A stretch of DNA of 63,174 nt from Lingula anatina (lineage: Eukaryota; Brachiopoda; Lingulata; Lingulida; Lingulidae): NCBI RefSeq assembly GCF_001039355.2, contig NW_019775539.1, positions 271,921-335,094 of the forward strand. Direction: 5' to 3'. Under the pieces are notes generated by a model. That model saw nothing but the letters and a program-made list of their open reading frames with translations. It was not told the DNA's origin and ran no database searches. Shown here one piece after another: positions 62,001 through 63,174 of the stretch (the first letter of the stretch is position 1; each line of letters opens with the position of its first letter). Both the position numbers and the translations under genes were made by a program.

Positions 62001-62750
62001 AATGTACTTTGCCTGTTATGAAAAACTCAAGTGGACAATTGGTGGCACAAGACAAGGAAATCCTCTTGCTAATGGTAAGATATAGCTGGAGTGGTGCAAG
62101 AGGAGATATGGCCTTGCTTAATTTGTCTTATTACCTCTGCCAATTGCAAGGAGGTTATGTTTTCACCCTTGTTTGTTTGTCTCTCTGTCTGTCTGTTTTC
62201 ATGATTGAGACTTGAATAAAACTTTGAAAAATTTTATCAGACACATATCATATAGGATAGAAATTGACTTTAATGTCATCCATGTTTTTATACTTTCAAC
62301 ATTACCTCCAGTGTTTTTTTTTCTTATTGATTTATGTTATCTTCCAAATCAAAGATTTTGTTCATTTAAGCTGATATGGTAGCTTTACACCTCATCTCTT
62401 ATATCACCCTTTGAGAATTTTGATCCCCACTTATTCAACTAAAAATGGCTTGATTATTCCTTTCCTCTCCTGATTCTTTTACTCAGTGACATTGCAATAG
62501 AATGAGAAGGAAGCCATCTCTGACCATGCTTTGGGTATTGAGTTACATGTATGCTGTCCAGTTTTGATAATCATGTTGGTCATTGAACCATCTATGTAGT
62601 GTCGTTTTGTTACCCATTCATCAGAAGAGGAAGCTATCCTTGAAATAATTTTGTGAGAGATGTCTGACATGGTTGATGTTTTTATTTCTTTAGCTGTAGC
62701 CGGGTGTGCAGCTACACTGCTGCATGATGCTGTCATGAATCCTGCAGATG
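59005..62750 (+). CDS. SLC25A28/37-like: mitoferrin, first three coding exons (gene runs off the window)
   Basis: Exons 59005-59139, 61855-62074 and 62694-62750 join in frame (phases 0 and 1) to about 137 aa. The frame opens [20 protein letters not shown], then the first carrier helix ([20 protein letters not shown]) with the solute-carrier signature PxDxxK at YPVDSVK. Exon 2 starts [20 protein letters not shown] and contains [15 protein letters not shown], a strongly conserved mitoferrin block. Exon 3 holds [17 protein letters not shown], the start of the second signature. Mitoferrin imports iron across the inner mitochondrial membrane for haem and Fe-S cluster synthesis. Length and motifs match the family; the remaining four helices lie beyond the window. 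Confidence 0.92.
59140..61854. other. large first intron of mitoferrin
   Basis: No exon is recognised. It holds poly-C at about 59305, poly-G (about 16) at 61620 and AT-rich sequence. Confidence 0.6.
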
Positions 62751-63174
62751 GTAAGTGTGTTTTGGAAAATCATTAATCATGCACAAATCAGTGGTTTCAC
62801 TGTGACACTTTTATATGAGGTCTTTTCATATCAGCGGTATACTATACTTAACTGGTCTGGTCCACTAAGTTTGAGAGATTGTCACTTGAATAACCTGGCT
62901 ATAAAGTAAGAGGTTCACCTCCCCCTCCTCCCCTCCCCCTCCATGTAGTAAGTTAAACTAAAAAGAAGAAAGCAAACTTGTGGATAACTTGTAGAAAAGG
63001 AGTTAAAGCCCCTGTAGTGTAATTACAAGTTATAGCCTTCAAATGGATCAGCCCAGTAAAGAAACCACTTGATGTGAAAATGGCCCCCAGATAGATGGCA
63101 GCAGTCTGTTGTGTCATCCGCATGTTAAATGCGCAGTGCCAATAGTGATATAAAGTAGAAACTTGTTGATTCCA
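62751..63174. other. third mitoferrin intron, open to the window edge
   Basis: The donor at 62751 (GTAAGTGT) opens an intron that continues beyond the end. A C/T-rich patch lies at about 62920-62942. No next exon is seen. Confidence 0.6.

Noticed and set aside
61976-62215. Second open frame over mitoferrin exon 2
   Set aside because: The other frame gives the conserved carrier sequence with correct splice phases.

Overview
The window is nuclear DNA of an animal, most likely a marine invertebrate. Genes are split by GT-AG introns with consistent phases, the code is standard, the sequence is AT-rich, and microsatellites and small inverted-repeat transposons are common. The closest taxon cannot be fixed from sequence alone. 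Five single N bases (25221, 35986, 44527, 45962, 57291) mark assembly joins. At two of them flanking sequence is repeated, so order and copy number near them need care.

Region 1 (1-24 kb, + strand) is a tandem cluster of three C-type-lectin receptor genes. All have the same plan: signal peptide, two C-type lectin-like domains (CTLDs), Ser/Thr-rich stalk, one membrane segment and a tyrosine-rich tail. All three can be rebuilt in frame (509, 658 and 662 aa). Genes 2 and 3 share a duplicated upstream segment. Gene 1 is the most divergent: its tail holds a correctly spaced ITAM (YERL-x7-YQGL) plus a TxYxxV motif, while genes 2 and 3 have lost the first ITAM tyrosine and carry SxYxxV motifs. This looks like a set of paired activating and inhibitory-like immune receptors.

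Region 2 (24-37 kb) is mostly repeats and gene debris. It holds an array of short palindromes, a broken copy of a helical-repeat exon, a roughly 3 kb inverted-repeat DNA transposon with a second element nested inside it, and PHGDH (3-phosphoglycerate dehydrogenase) exons on the - strand in permuted order with stops and a damaged splice site.

Region 3 (37.8-49.4 kb, + strand) is the most unusual. A death-fold gene encodes an N-terminal DED-like domain, a TRADD-N-like domain, a run of SUMO-type KxEP motifs, a Death domain and a long helical region ending in near-identical 78-residue repeats that break the assembly at 44527. Just downstream is a second coding region (45.8-48.8 kb) whose conserved C-terminal domain I do not recognise. 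It shares the SUMO-type motif and may be the same gene or its neighbour. This would be a FADD/TRADD-like signalling adaptor with a new architecture.

Region 4 (49.4-63 kb) is ordinary conserved gene content: a BOD1L/Shg1-family gene on the - strand, a small helix-hairpin-helix gene on the - strand, and the first three coding exons of mitoferrin (SLC25A28/37 family) on the + strand. The last two are arranged head to head across a likely shared promoter.
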